Assembly (NCBI GenBank): GCA_028289425.1
Contig: JANQPL010000017.1
Coordinates: forward strand, 1 to 64,000
Reading direction: 5' to 3'
Length of the DNA: 64,000 nt
DNA from: Alphaproteobacteria bacterium
Lineage (GTDB): Bacteria; Pseudomonadota; Alphaproteobacteria; JANQMY01
In this document: positions 1 to 10,300 of the stretch, piece after piece
Layout of the letters: the number at the start of each line of letters is the position of its first letter
Numbering within the stretch: the first letter of the stretch is position 1
Translations under genes and position numbers: made by a program
The notes under the pieces: generated by a model
The model's input: the letters and a program-made list of their open reading frames with translations, nothing else
Database searches by the model: none
Told to the model about the DNA's origin: nothing

Positions 1-467
1 TGTCCTTGGCCTTTTACCTGGCTTATCCGGAACGGGTTTCCGCGCTGATGCTATTCGATACCGGTCCGGGGTTTAAGAAGGACGAGCCACGGCAAAAATG
101 GAATGATATGGCTTTCGCCCGCGCCGCCTCACTTGAAAAGAAGGGGTTCGATAAATCGAAAGCCGGAGGCGCCGAAGTTCAGCTGGCGGAACATAGGTCG
201 GCAGCGGCCCTTGCCCTGGCGGCACGCGGCATGCTGGCCCAGGCGGATGGCCGGGTTATCAATTCACTTCCCCACATACAGGTTCCCACTTTAGTGTTGG
301 TGGGGGCAGATGACGCGCCATTCCTTGCGGCAACGAACTATATGGCAACAAAAATTCCGGGCGCCACCAAGGTGGTGATTGACGATGCGGGGCATGCGGC
401 AAATATTGATCAGCCCGATGCTTTCAATTCTGCGGTGAAGAAGTTTCTCGCTGACCTACCTGGTTGA
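1..467 (+). CDS. Alpha/beta hydrolase, C-terminal part (5' end outside window)
   Basis: The reading frame is open from the first bases, so the true start and probably the nucleophile elbow lie upstream. The visible part has the alpha/beta-hydrolase cap and C-terminal core. The stretch PTLVLVGADDAPF carries the likely catalytic Asp, and DDAGHAANIDQPDAF carries the likely catalytic His followed by the common P-x-x-F ending. The substrate cannot be told. It lies 22 bases before a 2-hydroxyacid dehydrogenase and an SDR on the same strand, so the three are probably one operon. Confident of the fold, not of the reaction. Confidence 0.8.
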   Translation, partial: SLAFYLAYPERVSALMLFDTGPGFKKDEPRQKWNDMAFARAASLEKKGFDKSKAGGAEVQLAEHRSAAALALAARGMLAQADGRVINSLPHIQVPTLVLVGADDAPFLAATNYMATKIPGATKVVIDDAGHAANIDQPDAFNSAVKKFLADLPG

Positions 468-489
468 CGAAATCAAAGACAGAGTAAAC

Positions 490-1479
490 ATGGATCTTCT
501 TCTTTTCGAAACGGCGTATGACCGCATAGCGGCCGATATTGCAGATTTGGCAGCGCAGATCGATATCTACCAGATGGCGAAAGATGGCCGCGTCCGTTTC
601 AATGGAAGCTCTGTCGCGGATAAAGAGTTGTCACCGGACCTTGCATGGCTTTCGTTGGATTTAATGTATCACCGGAAAGTGCCAGATTTCGCTGCAATCA
701 TCAGCAACTCAAGTACCTTGAAGTGGGTGCAGACGGCGAATGCCGGCCTTGATAACCCGATCTACAGAAGAATTGCGGCAACAGGTACGCGGCTGTCGAA
801 CAGCGATGCTCAGGCATTGCCCATTGCGGAATATGTATTGGCGCATGTGCTTCATTACTTTCAAGGAATTGAACAGAGGCTTGAGGCGCAACGGAACATC
901 AAATGGCGGTATCGGCCCTTCCGTGAAATCAGCGGTTCCACATGGCTCATCATCGGGTTTGGCAATATCGGGGAGCGTATTGCTGCCCGTGCCAAGCCGT
1001 TCGGCGCGACCATCATTGGTGTGCGACGATCAGGCCAAGATCATCCGCTGGCGGATCGTATGGTGACGCAAGAGAATGTTATGAGCGAACTGCCGGACGC
1101 CGACGTGGTGGTGCTGGCATGTCCCCTTAATGAGCAGACACGCGGCATGGCGGATGCGCATTTCTTCCAAGCCATGAAAGAAGACAGCATCTTGGTGAAT
1201 ATCGCCAGGGGTGATCTTATAGACGATGAAGCGCTCGTTGCTGCGCTTAAAACTGGGCGGCCCGGCTTTGCGGTCCTTGACGCCTTCTCGGAGGAGCCGT
1301 TGCCCAAGACACACCCATTCTGGAAACACCCGAAAATCATCGTGACGGCGCATACATCTAACGCCGGCAGTCGTGTGCTGGAGCGTGGGGATGAGCTTTT
1401 CGTTGAAAACCTGCGGCGGTTTCTTTCAGGCGACCCGCTGCGAAACGAAGTGGATCTCAAGGCCGAGTTTGGCGACTGA
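490..1479 (+). CDS. D-isomer specific 2-hydroxyacid dehydrogenase
   Basis: Cytosolic NAD(P)-dependent oxidoreductase that would interconvert a 2-oxoacid and a D-2-hydroxyacid. The 329 residues suit the family. The Rossmann motif GFGNIG is at 156-161. The expected catalytic triad is present: Arg240 in NIARGD, Glu269 in FSEEPLP and His288 in VTAHTS. The substrate is not set by the sequence. It sits between the hydrolase tail and an SDR that starts 9 bases after its stop, which suggests a shared transcript of small-molecule enzymes. Confidence 0.88.
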   Translation: MDLLLFETAYDRIAADIADLAAQIDIYQMAKDGRVRFNGSSVADKELSPDLAWLSLDLMYHRKVPDFAAIISNSSTLKWVQTANAGLDNPIYRRIAATGTRLSNSDAQALPIAEYVLAHVLHYFQGIEQRLEAQRNIKWRYRPFREISGSTWLIIGFGNIGERIAARAKPFGATIIGVRRSGQDHPLADRMVTQENVMSELPDADVVVLACPLNEQTRGMADAHFFQAMKEDSILVNIARGDLIDDEALVAALKTGRPGFAVLDAFSEEPLPKTHPFWKHPKIIVTAHTSNAGSRVLERGDELFVENLRRFLSGDPLRNEVDLKAEFGD

Positions 1480-1488
1480 AGGAGCTTT

Positions 1489-2352
1489 ATGAATCATGTG
1501 GTGGTGACCGGCGCCTCGACCGGCATCGGCAAAGCCTGTGTCGCCTATCTGACGGCGCGGGACTTCATTGTGTGGGGCAGTGTTCGCCGGGAGGAAGACG
1601 CCGATCGGCTTAAGCAGGAGTTCGGCGATGCCTTCCGGCCGCTTATGTTCGATGTGACCGACCAGACTGCGATTGTCTCCGCGGCCGCCGAAGTTGGCGA
1701 AGAAATCGGAGCAAACAACCTTGCCGGACTTGTGAACAATGCAGGTGTGGCGGAGTCGGGCCCTCTTAAAGACATCGACCCGGAAAACGTCCGGTCCCAG
1801 ATTGAGATCAACGTGATCGGGCCACTAATGGTATCGCAGGCTTTTGTGCCCTTACTAGGGGCGGATGGCGGGCGAAAGGGGTCTCCCGGCCGCATCGTCA
1901 ACATGAGCTCGGTTTCCGGTAGGCGGGCGATGCCGTTTTTGGGGCCTTACGCCATGTCGAAGTTTGCCCTGGAAGCCCAATCCGATGCCTTTCGCCGCGA
2001 GCTTATGATGTATGGCATTGACGTCATTGTCGTAGAACCCGGACCCATTCTGACACCGATTTGGGACAAAGCAGCCGAAATCGACGTGTCGGTTTATCAG
2101 CAATCGGATTACTTCAGCATTCTAGAAAAGTTTCAGGCGGCGACGCTGGAGCGTGCAAAACAGGGCCTTCCCGCGGAAGAAGTGGCGAAAGTGGTTTATC
2201 AAGCCCTGACCTTACGGACACCGAAGACGCGATATGTGGTGACCAAGAATAAATGGCTGAATTGGAGCCTTATGTCTTTGTTGCCGGACCGCGTTCTAGA
2301 TCGGCTGATCGCCAATCGGCTTGGCTTAAAACCAAACGCGCAGGGCGACTAG
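1489..2352 (+). CDS. Short-chain dehydrogenase/reductase (classical SDR)
   Basis: NAD(P)-dependent oxidoreductase of 287 residues. The cofactor motif TGASTGIG is at residues 7-14, NNAG follows in the fourth strand, and the catalytic pair is Tyr154 and Lys158 in YAMSK, with the active-site Ser in NMSSVSG. A GGAG precedes the ATG. The C-terminal tail after about residue 190 is longer than in minimal SDRs and is often seen in enzymes acting on retinoid- or steroid-sized substrates, but the substrate is unknown. It is the last gene of the plus-strand run and its stop overlaps the convergent gene at 2349 by four bases. Confidence 0.88.
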   Translation: MNHVVVTGASTGIGKACVAYLTARDFIVWGSVRREEDADRLKQEFGDAFRPLMFDVTDQTAIVSAAAEVGEEIGANNLAGLVNNAGVAESGPLKDIDPENVRSQIEINVIGPLMVSQAFVPLLGADGGRKGSPGRIVNMSSVSGRRAMPFLGPYAMSKFALEAQSDAFRRELMMYGIDVIVVEPGPILTPIWDKAAEIDVSVYQQSDYFSILEKFQAATLERAKQGLPAEEVAKVVYQALTLRTPKTRYVVTKNKWLNWSLMSLLPDRVLDRLIANRLGLKPNAQGD

Positions 2353-3002
2353 ATTTCTTGGCCGCCTTTTCGCAGCAGTTCGTCGATCAGCTCGCGTGCT
2401 ATTAGGTCCCGGCTGTCGCCTCCACCAAATAGCAACGCGCCCGATGAAAATGTCGTACCGAAGTTGCGGGCTAGATTGACCGTCTGACCGACCCCTGAAA
2501 TGAACTGCCGATCGTTCAACGGCGATAGCGGGTGAATATAGGTTGCCCAGACCATTCCTTGGGCGATGGCATACCGGGCATCGAGCGCTGAATCGAAATT
2601 CGCTTGCATAAGGCGCTCAAGGAGATCAGGCGTAAGGGTCGAAGTCTGTTCAATGGCGACAATGATGCGCATGCGATCCGCGTTTTGGTCGGTAATCACG
2701 CGCACCGGCACGTCGACCACAGAAAACTCCCACATATTTCGGTCGTTAAAAGCGACGTTTTCGCCGATCTTGCCGATGAGCTTATCAAGCCGCTCATTTG
2801 TCATTGCCTCCGGGCCGGTGACCAGCGGTTCGATCGTCGGCACCCCTTCAGAATCGCTGTCGGGCGAGGCATTTTCCTCAGGGCCACCTTCCAGGCGTTC
2901 TTCGATATCCGGCCTTTGGTCTTGAGCGCGTGCAATGCCGATGGCTGACAAAATCAAGGTGGCTGCCAAAAAGACCAGTGTCCCATTGCGTATACGGCGC
3001 AT
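2349..3002 (-). CDS. Exported protein of unknown function, possible CesT/YbjN-like fold
   Basis: The protein has 217 residues. A cleavable signal peptide is evident (basic start, hydrophobic stretch to about residue 24, cleavage near ARA-QD). An acidic, Pro-rich linker runs to about residue 65. The region from about 70 to 175 looks like a compact alpha/beta domain: FNDRNMWEFSVVDVPVRV, then a helix rich in DLLERLMQANFDSALDARYA, then a hydrophobic strand. That pattern recalls the CesT/YbjN chaperone-like fold, but this is a weak visual impression. An AGGAGGG ribosome-binding site precedes the ATG. It follows an SDR on the same strand with 98 bases between. Function unknown. Confidence 0.7.
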   Translation of the reverse strand: MRRIRNGTLVFLAATLILSAIGIARAQDQRPDIEERLEGGPEENASPDSDSEGVPTIEPLVTGPEAMTNERLDKLIGKIGENVAFNDRNMWEFSVVDVPVRVITDQNADRMRIIVAIEQTSTLTPDLLERLMQANFDSALDARYAIAQGMVWATYIHPLSPLNDRQFISGVGQTVNLARNFGTTFSSGALLFGGGDSRDLIARELIDELLRKGGQEI

Positions 3003-3100
3003 AACGGATCCCTCCTCGCTCTTCGGGCGAGCATAGTGAAGACGCGCTCATACCATCTGCGACACCGTGCGGGGTCAAATGAAGATTTGGTGAGGACGTT

Positions 3101-3880
3101 CTAGGCAGCGCCGGTGAGCTTGAGATGAAGCCGGTTCATGCCCTTGATCCAACGATCATAATCGTTGGTCTTACGCCTCATATATTCCAGGACTTCCGGA
3201 TGCGGAAGGATGACGAAGCGCTCTTTGCGCAAGCCTTCGATGACCACATCCGCCAAGTCGTCCGGTTCCATCATGCCGTCGGTCGCGGCAGCGCGGATAC
3301 CCGGATCATCCGCTTTCTCGGTCATGGCCGTGCGTACTGCCTGGGGGCAGAGCATCGATACGCGAATGCCTTGGTGTGCATAGGTGAGAGCGAGCCATTC
3401 ACCAAAGCCCACCGCTGCGTGTTTGGTGGTGCCGTAAGCGGCCCCGCCCACTTGGTTAAGCAGACCCGCTGCGGATGACGTGTTCAGAAAATAGCCACCG
3501 CCTCGCTCGATCATCTTAGGCACCAGATGGCGCGCCGCATAAACATGGGACATCACGTTTACGTCCCAACTGAGCTGCCAGTCGTCGTTGGGCGCGTCAA
3601 GGTCAGGCGCCCGGCCAATGCCGGCGTTTGAGCAGAAGAGGTCGATGGGACCAACCTCCGCTTCGGTTTTTTCGATAACGTTTTGGATGTCTGCTTCTCT
3701 GCCCACATCGGCCTTTTGGGCGGAGCCGCCATAGAGGGACACGGTTTCCTCGGCTCCATCCATGTTCATGTCGACGGACACGATGTGCTGCGCGCCTTCG
3801 CGCGCAAAGCGTTTTACCAGCGAACGTCCGATCCCGCTGGCAGCACCCGTCACCACGATCGTCTTGCCGTTGATTTCCAT
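3101..3880 (-). CDS. Short-chain dehydrogenase/reductase (classical SDR)
   Basis: The protein has 259 residues from the chosen ATG at 3880 (MEINGKTIVV), preceded by AGAGG at a 9-base distance. An upstream in-frame start at 3940 would add 20 residues that do not fit the family. TGAASGIG binds the cofactor near residue 12. SNAGIG replaces the usual NNAG. The catalytic residues are in NTSSAAG and YGTTK. The C-terminus is of the length seen in oxidoreductases for hydrophobic alcohols or ketones. It is followed on the same strand by the exported protein at 2349. Substrate unknown. Confidence 0.85.
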   Translation of the reverse strand: MEINGKTIVVTGAASGIGRSLVKRFAREGAQHIVSVDMNMDGAEETVSLYGGSAQKADVGREADIQNVIEKTEAEVGPIDLFCSNAGIGRAPDLDAPNDDWQLSWDVNVMSHVYAARHLVPKMIERGGGYFLNTSSAAGLLNQVGGAAYGTTKHAAVGFGEWLALTYAHQGIRVSMLCPQAVRTAMTEKADDPGIRAAATDGMMEPDDLADVVIEGLRKERFVILPHPEVLEYMRRKTNDYDRWIKGMNRLHLKLTGAA

Positions 3881-4285
3881 GGTCCACATCCTCTTCATGG
3901 CCGTTTGTTTGAGCGGCAAAATGGCGGATGGGCCCGTCAACCGTCAAGACCGTCGATTACCCCGCAAGGATTGAAGCGATGAAAAACAGCATCGCCGCTA
4001 GCCGCCCATCGAAAAAGGACGCTCTTTTCAACCGGCCCGGCGCTTTGGGTTTGCGCCCGGCGGTCGCTTGCTGCGTCGAACGGCTTGACCGATGCCCCAC
4101 ATCGCTTTTCGCCGTTCTCCTGGCGGATCGGACTGCCGGACCGCAAACAGAACTGATTCTATTTCACCGCACGCCGCTCTAGCTCATGGCGCCGGCGAAC
4201 CACTTCGATTCTGCCGGCGCCTTTCTGTTCTTTGCTTCTGCGGTTATTCTGTCGCGCCGTTTCCTTCGTCGGCGCCACCGCCTGT
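3881..4285. other. Intergenic stretch, nothing recognised
   Basis: About 400 bases upstream of the minus-strand SDR and downstream of the minus-strand secreted protein. No open frame here resembles a protein family, and no tRNA, clear terminator or strong repeat was seen. It presumably carries the SDR promoter. Confidence 0.5.
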
Positions 4286-4666
4286 TTATTCAGGAGACGG
4301 ACTGGTGAAGGTCTCGGGAAGACCACCTCCGCCGGGCACATACAGGACTGGAACTGGCGCCCTGCTGCCATCCATATAGGTGGCCGAATTTTCCTCGCAT
4401 CTGCCCTCGTAGAAAAAGAAGAGAACGTCACGATCAATTTCGTTCTTGAAGCAGCATTGCATGCTCTCGTCACCGGGATCCCGTACTTTGTGCCGCGCTA
4501 GGCAATTGAGAACGACTGCACCGTCCGACGGCGTTCCCGCTTCGAAATGATAGCAGGCGTCGTGTCCGTCGCGCTCGCAGGCGGCCTGTGCTGTGTTGGT
4601 GGAAATAAGTAAGGCTAAGGAAAGTCCGAAGGCGGCCCAAGCGCCCATAGATCTAGTTGAGAACAT
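4286..4666 (-). CDS. Small secreted Cys-containing protein of unknown function
   Basis: The protein has 126 residues. A signal peptide runs to about residue 28 (hydrophobic core AAFGLSLALL, cleavage near AQA-AC). The mature part has seven cysteines, including a CC pair, so disulfide-linked folding in the periplasm or outside is likely. The C-terminal 25 residues are rich in Pro and Gly (VPGGGGLPE). A run of six G precedes the ATG as ribosome-binding site. It is divergent from the lipoprotein at 4883 and may share its 216-base control region. No family recognised. Confidence 0.6.
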   Translation of the reverse strand: MFSTRSMGAWAAFGLSLALLISTNTAQAACERDGHDACYHFEAGTPSDGAVVLNCLARHKVRDPGDESMQCCFKNEIDRDVLFFFYEGRCEENSATYMDGSRAPVPVLYVPGGGGLPETFTSPSPE

Positions 4667-4882
4667 ATACCCCCCCTATTGTCTTCAACCCATCCAACAA
4701 CAACCTAGCACTAAAGAGTGGTGAAGCAAATCCGCTTTCCCGCCCGCCTCTACTGTCACCCATAAAATTCAAACAGGCCGATGAGATCTCACTCGCAGGC
4801 TTGCTTTGGACAGTCGTTTCGTATGATTATTTGAACATGTCCTCTTCGCTCTATGGTGAGGCGGACAAAGAGGGGGGAGAGT

Positions 4883-5986
4883 GTGCCGCGATATAGCGAC
4901 AACACACACCGGCGTCATGGGGGAGCCCGCGTCATTCGAACAAGAATCGAACGCCTAGCGCAGTATTTTTCGGGCAAGCGCTTGGTGATGATCGGTGTTG
5001 CATCGTTTCTGACCGCCTGCGCTTCCATATACGATTCCGAACGCGCCCGGAATGACGGTGGCACGGTCGATGGGCTTGTCTATTTCGTGCCCACCTCGCT
5101 TCTCAAAATTACGATGGGGCCCGGGGAGAATGACGGGGACGGATTATCGATCACGCTCGAAAATGTGACAGTGCCCGATCATTCGAAAGCCTATGAACTT
5201 AAATACCGTCCGTCAGCTTTCGCCAACGACGATATTTTCTTGGCGACGGACGCTAAGGGTTTGCTGACAACGGCAAACACCACCGCAGAAGACGCGACCG
5301 GAGATGTCATCCTAGCTCTTGCCAAATCGGCAACGGGTCTTGTGACCTTCGGGGTGCCTCCGTCGAGCCGGCGAGAAAAAAGCGCGAGGCCGGGGCGCCG
5401 GCCCTTGTGCAAGATGCCGTCATCTCGATGGACAATCGTCATTGATCCGCTGGACCGGCAGACTTGGCCTTATTGGCTCGACGATGCCTGCATTCAAGTC
5501 GACCCGGTTGGAGATGGTCCGCCCACTGACTTAGGCGTTTCGGCAGGTGCGCACGGTAAGCCGGAGAAAGCAACTTGCGATTCCGGCATTTGCTATCGCA
5601 TTGCCTATCCTTACCGGGTAACAGCCACTTTCAGTCCGGAGATGTACGAACAAGTCACGTTCGGGTTTTTGGGCGCCTCGCCGGTTTTTTCTTACGACGT
5701 GACGCGGGCACCGTTTATTCGGAAATCGGTCAGTCTTACCTTTGATGAAGGCGTGTTGACGGAAGTGGGCGTCAACAAGCCGAGCGTGGCGCTTGCTGTT
5801 GCCGAACTGCCATTGAACCTCACCAAGGCCATTCTCAGCGCGCCGGCCGAGATTCTGAAGCTCCGTTTGGATTACAATTCCACAAAGGAAGCGGAGATCA
5901 GAAGCCGGAAGCAATTAAGGGAAGAGCGCGAACGTTATCGTGAGTATCTGAGGGACAACGCCGAAGCGGCGGAAGAGGGAAACTAG
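4883..5986 (+). CDS. Putative lipoprotein of unknown function
   Basis: The GTG at 4883 is preferred over the upstream ATG at 4853 because AGGGGGGA lies just before it. The protein then has 367 residues. A hydrophobic segment ends in the lipobox FLTAC near residue 46, followed by Ala and Ser, so it is probably an outer-membrane lipoprotein. The mature part seems to be beta-rich with no recognised catalytic motif, and the last 30 residues form a highly charged helix (KEAEIRSRKQLREERERYRE). It faces the S1 protease at 6052 tail to tail. It belongs to a run of exported proteins, which hints at an envelope role. Function unknown. Confidence 0.65.
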   Translation: MPRYSDNTHRRHGGARVIRTRIERLAQYFSGKRLVMIGVASFLTACASIYDSERARNDGGTVDGLVYFVPTSLLKITMGPGENDGDGLSITLENVTVPDHSKAYELKYRPSAFANDDIFLATDAKGLLTTANTTAEDATGDVILALAKSATGLVTFGVPPSSRREKSARPGRRPLCKMPSSRWTIVIDPLDRQTWPYWLDDACIQVDPVGDGPPTDLGVSAGAHGKPEKATCDSGICYRIAYPYRVTATFSPEMYEQVTFGFLGASPVFSYDVTRAPFIRKSVSLTFDEGVLTEVGVNKPSVALAVAELPLNLTKAILSAPAEILKLRLDYNSTKEAEIRSRKQLREERERYREYLRDNAEAAEEGN

Positions 5987-6051
5987 AACAACTGGGTCAG
6001 AGGAGCCTTCGTTCATTCACCTTCCACCGTTTGATTGTGCTCTGAATTCGT

Positions 6052-7272
6052 TCACTCGTTTTGAGGTAGGTAGCTGCTAAAGACGTTGACGCGTGTCGAC
6101 ACCTCACCCGAGCAAATAAACTCACTGGGACATGCATCACCTTCACAGATTTCCTTGCATGTATAAGCCACGTTACATCCGCGCGCCTTGTCTTCGTGCT
6201 TTCTGAAATCTTGGGCACCTTCGACAAGAATACCCTCCACTTTATGTGTATGCAGATTGAATATCGGTGACCCCGAGTTTCCGCCGAACGTGTCAAGTGA
6301 CGCAACAAAATGGTTCGGATTGTCATCTTTATGGAGTATCCCGTCAGTCGCAATCTTTAGCGGCAACCCGGTCGGATGCCCGATCACGTAGAACGTCTGA
6401 TCTTCGGCAAAACTGTTCCCGGCGGATAAGGTCACCGGAGCAACGCCCACGACCGGCCGGTCAAGTTTCACCAGTGCGAAGTCAAGCGGCTCTTCAAGTC
6501 TGGATCCGTGGGCCAGGATTTCGACGCCGGTAAAGACTTTCTCCGGGCTGAAACTGGACACCACCAAATTTGGGTCCTCGTTTTGCATGGCGAAGCCAAA
6601 CACGAAGTAGGTGTTGTTTAGGCAAGCATATTGGGGGCCGCATCGTTCGGACAACGGGGCGTCTTCGATGCAATGGCCCGCCGTTGTCACAATGTCCGGC
6701 GCAACCAGGAAACCCGTGCAATAGGGACCGGTCGGCTGCCGTGCAAATTTCTGGTCTTCGCACAGTCCTTCAGCGGCTTGATACGTAACCGATTTGAGCA
6801 ATTTGAAGTCGGGGCTGGCCGCCGTTTGGTTCAAGTCAGTGTTGGCAAAGACCCCCATGACCGCAGGCACATTCTTGCTGATGCTTTCCCACTGGTCACC
6901 CAGAACATACGGGGCTTCCCAGATATCTATGCGGTTGTCTTCGCCGTAAATGACTTCACCCGCCGGATCGATGTATTCGCCGGTGACCGGATCGACTTCG
7001 ATGGTTCGGCCTCCTGGTCCTGCTGCTTGATCGGGTGTCGAAGTATTGTCGGCGGCGGCCGAACTCTGCTCATCTGGAGTATTCATTTTTGCGGTTTCAT
7101 CCGCCGCCTGCTGGACCGTCGTCGACGTCTCAGGTCCGCCGTCGCACGCAGACAGGCCGGTTGCTATGCCGGCAGCCAGCACGATCGACCGCAGTGCGGT
7201 AATCGCCTTGCATGTGTGGGTGGTTTGAGAACGGACTGACCGCGTGGATAGCGCCCAAAGGTGAGCAGACAT
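6052..7272 (-). CDS. Lipoprotein trypsin-like serine protease (S1 fold)
   Basis: The protein has 406 residues. The N-terminal hydrophobic segment ends in a lipobox, GLSAC, with Cys43 as the likely acylated residue, so it should be membrane-tethered and face the periplasm. A low-complexity linker rich in Thr, Ala and Asp spans about 45-90. The protease domain has the complete triad: His200 in TTAGHC, Asp264 in PLDFALVKL and Ser333 in GGNSGSP. Extra Cys residues occur around 185-217 and 366-387, including a Cys-rich C-terminal segment. It is divergent from the caspase-WD40 gene at 7388 across a 115-base gap that holds an inverted repeat, which suggests joint control. Natural substrate unknown. 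Confidence 0.85.
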   Translation of the reverse strand: MSAHLWALSTRSVRSQTTHTCKAITALRSIVLAAGIATGLSACDGGPETSTTVQQAADETAKMNTPDEQSSAAADNTSTPDQAAGPGGRTIEVDPVTGEYIDPAGEVIYGEDNRIDIWEAPYVLGDQWESISKNVPAVMGVFANTDLNQTAASPDFKLLKSVTYQAAEGLCEDQKFARQPTGPYCTGFLVAPDIVTTAGHCIEDAPLSERCGPQYACLNNTYFVFGFAMQNEDPNLVVSSFSPEKVFTGVEILAHGSRLEEPLDFALVKLDRPVVGVAPVTLSAGNSFAEDQTFYVIGHPTGLPLKIATDGILHKDDNPNHFVASLDTFGGNSGSPIFNLHTHKVEGILVEGAQDFRKHEDKARGCNVAYTCKEICEGDACPSEFICSGEVSTRVNVFSSYLPQNE

Positions 7273-7318
7273 TTTTTGACCCCCATCGAAACTTCGCTCA
7301 TAATTCTAAAGTGTGCCT

Positions 7319-7354
7319 CTTGATCAGGCAAATGTACCGTTGGGTGTGATCAAG
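7319..7354. promoter_or_regulatory. Inverted repeat in divergent protease/caspase promoter region
   Basis: The sequence CTTGATCA is repeated exactly in inverted orientation as TGATCAAG with 20 bases between. It sits in the short gap between the minus-strand S1 protease and the plus-strand caspase-WD40 gene, where a shared operator is expected. No regulator gene is adjacent, so the binding protein is unknown. Confidence 0.35.
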
Positions 7355-7387
7355 TAGCGTTGGGCAAGTCCGAAGGGGGAGGGCTGC

Positions 7388-10300
7388 TTGCGAAGTCTCG
7401 CGAACATTGCATTTCAAAAAACGTCGTCGTTCTTGTTGGCCGCATTCTGCATCGCCACGTGGTTCGTTTTCTTGTCCAACCAGCCGGCCAAGTCGGATTG
7501 GGCGCGGGTGGAACCGAATTTCGTCCAGCATGTGGGGCCCATTCGGCGCGCCGACATTGACGCCGCGCAACGCTTGTTGGCGACGGCCTCGGCGGACCGC
7601 ACGGTGCGGCTTTGGGATCTTGCCGACGGCAGTTTGTTGAAGGTGTTTCGCCCGCCACTGCGCAAAGATACACGGCGCTCGAGATACGCGACTGTAGCCA
7701 TTACGCCGGATGGCGGAATGATTGCAATGGGTGTTCCCGGTCTCCCCGACCGTGGCGACCTAATCTATTTTTTCGATGTGGCGACCTCCGAGATTGCTCA
7801 TGTCAAACCAAATCGAGATGCGGTACCTCAGGATCTCATGTTTGGACCCGACGGCAAACTGCTGGCGGTTGCGTTTCACGAAATTGACAGCAACGACAAA
7901 GCGGGTGGCCTGCAGCTCCTTCGGTTATCCGCAAATGGGAAGGAATCGGAGAAGATAGAAATCTCGGATCCCGGCGGCGTCGCTCGTTTTTCAGTACAAC
8001 CCACATGTGATGACGGCGATGAGGCATGTGAGCGCCGCGCGACAAAGATAGACATCTATGCGGAACCAACGAACGATCTTTTGCTGGCGGCGAGTTTTGG
8101 TGGGGGTTTAGGGCATGTCCGGTTTGTCCGTATTACCCAGAATGGCGAGGCATCCATTGTGCAGGATGTTCCACTACCTGATCTCTCATGCGGAGATGAA
8201 GAGCGTAGCGGTGCGTCAGGAACGCGACGGTCCGCCGGCGTGTTTTCGCCACATGGTGTCGCTTTTTCGGAAGATGGCGAGAAGCTTGCGGTTGGTGTTT
8301 TCGGAGAATGTGGACGGGTACTGGTCTATGAAAAATCAGTAAACGGAGAGTTTGTCCTTCAGGAAGGTCTGGCGGCCCGGGGCACGGCGTTCTTCGATGA
8401 AAACATGGGTAGAACGCAGGACACATCGACCGTCGCATGGCTTTCGGATGGCGATGCGGGCGAGGTGTCGATTGTGGCGGGCGGCCGCTTAGGTGAGGGC
8501 GTCACGCCAAGCGATCCGAAAACCGGGAGATCGCAACTGCGATTCATCAAGGGGTCCGGTTCCACCTTCGCTCGTCAAGACACAAAGCTGGACGGTATCA
8601 AGGACACCGTCATGGAACTGCTCCCTCTCAAAAACCAGCAGCTCCTAGTGGTGACGCAGGAGCCAAATTGGCATGTTTTGGATCTGTCCAAAGGTGCAGA
8701 AGACGTCGTGCCGATACGCGGTGCCGGTTCGCGTAACTTCGATTTTCGCACGTTCAAGCCTTCATTTAGCAGATATGCTTTGGAGCGTCTTTTTGCCACG
8801 CACTTTGCCCTTTGTGACAACGGGGCCTACGTAGAATTCGTGGAATACCAAAAGTCGGCGACACTGTTTGCGTTCAGTCTGGATGCACTTTCGTTGGCGA
8901 ACCTTACACGGGACCGCAAGCGCGATTGCCCGGCACAGCTCAAGACACATCCGGATTGGAACATCGAATGGCCGGATCGCCGCGGCGACCAGCGAATGAA
9001 AAAAGACGGTGAAGTTCTTTGGGAAAACCCAGTCGATCAGTACAATGATCATGCCATATCGACGAGCGGGCGCCTTCTGGCTGTGGGGTCGACTCGCCAT
9101 GTGCGCTTATATGGAGGGTCGAATCCGCCCCCCAAGCCAGTGGATAGTGAAGCCCTGCGCATCGCCATCAGCGAAGATGAACGCTTTGTCGTGGTCGCGT
9201 TTAAAGACGGGGCAATTCGTTGGTTTGACGCCGAGACATTGGACGTTCGGCTCACTGTTCAGATTGGCCGTGGTGCCGAGACATGGGGCGCCTGGCTTCC
9301 CGACGGCAGGTATCATGCGCCGCCCGGCAGCCATAACGATTTTGGTTGGCGCAATTCGGGCTTTTTTGGAAGCGAGGCTCACTGGATTCCCTTCGCCGCC
9401 TGCCACGAGCAACAAATCGACGATGAGGCTCTTCGAAACGCGCTCACGGGTTCGGCCGGCGATCAGGAAGCGCGCATTAAGGCGTGTCTGCAAAAGTCCA
9501 AGCGGCTCGCGGTCCCCAGGTTTTTTGCGCAACGGGACGACTTTATTGAGTTGGCCGTGGAGTTCCCCGAAAGGGTCGATGATTTGTCTTGGTCTGCGAA
9601 TGTGGACGGTCAGAAAGTACAAGCTTTGAAGGAAAAAAACTCGGCGACGGATCGGGCCGGGCGAACGGTTGCCGGCCGATGGGTTCGGCTGTTGCCCGAA
9701 ACGACGCGACGCAGCGGCTGGAACAGAACCTTGCTGTTCGCAGACAAAGGGGATGTTCGGTACCGCTCCGAAACAATTCTTACGCCGGTTCTGTCTTCCA
9801 CAGATCCGTCGCTGCTGCCGGACCTTACGGCCGTTGTTGTGGGCGTCAACGAATATGTGGATCAAGTGCCCTTGAAATATGCCGCGGCGGATGCCGTAGA
9901 GTTTGCACGGTCTCTCAAAGCGAAAGAGGGCTCCGTATTTGGAGCCGTTGACGTAACGCTGTTGTTAGACACTGCAAATCTTGCGCAAATCGACCGGGCG
10001 GCGCTTGAAGCGGAAGGTCTTAGTCTTGATTTTGGCGGGCGTGACCGCATCGTTGCCGCGTTGGAAGGCTTGGCGCAATCGAGCGTCAAGGAAAAGGGTG
10101 AGCCAAAGCCTCTATCCATCGTTTTTTTGGCGGGGCATGGAACGTCCGACAACCGAGAGTCCTTTTACTATTACGCCGCCGACCAAAACCGTGTTCCCAG
10201 CTCGGAGATTGCCGCACGTCTTTCCAACGTCGACGGCAATGTAATTGCATTCTTTGATTTTTGCCGCGTCAACGAAGTCGAATACAATTCGCCGGAGTTC

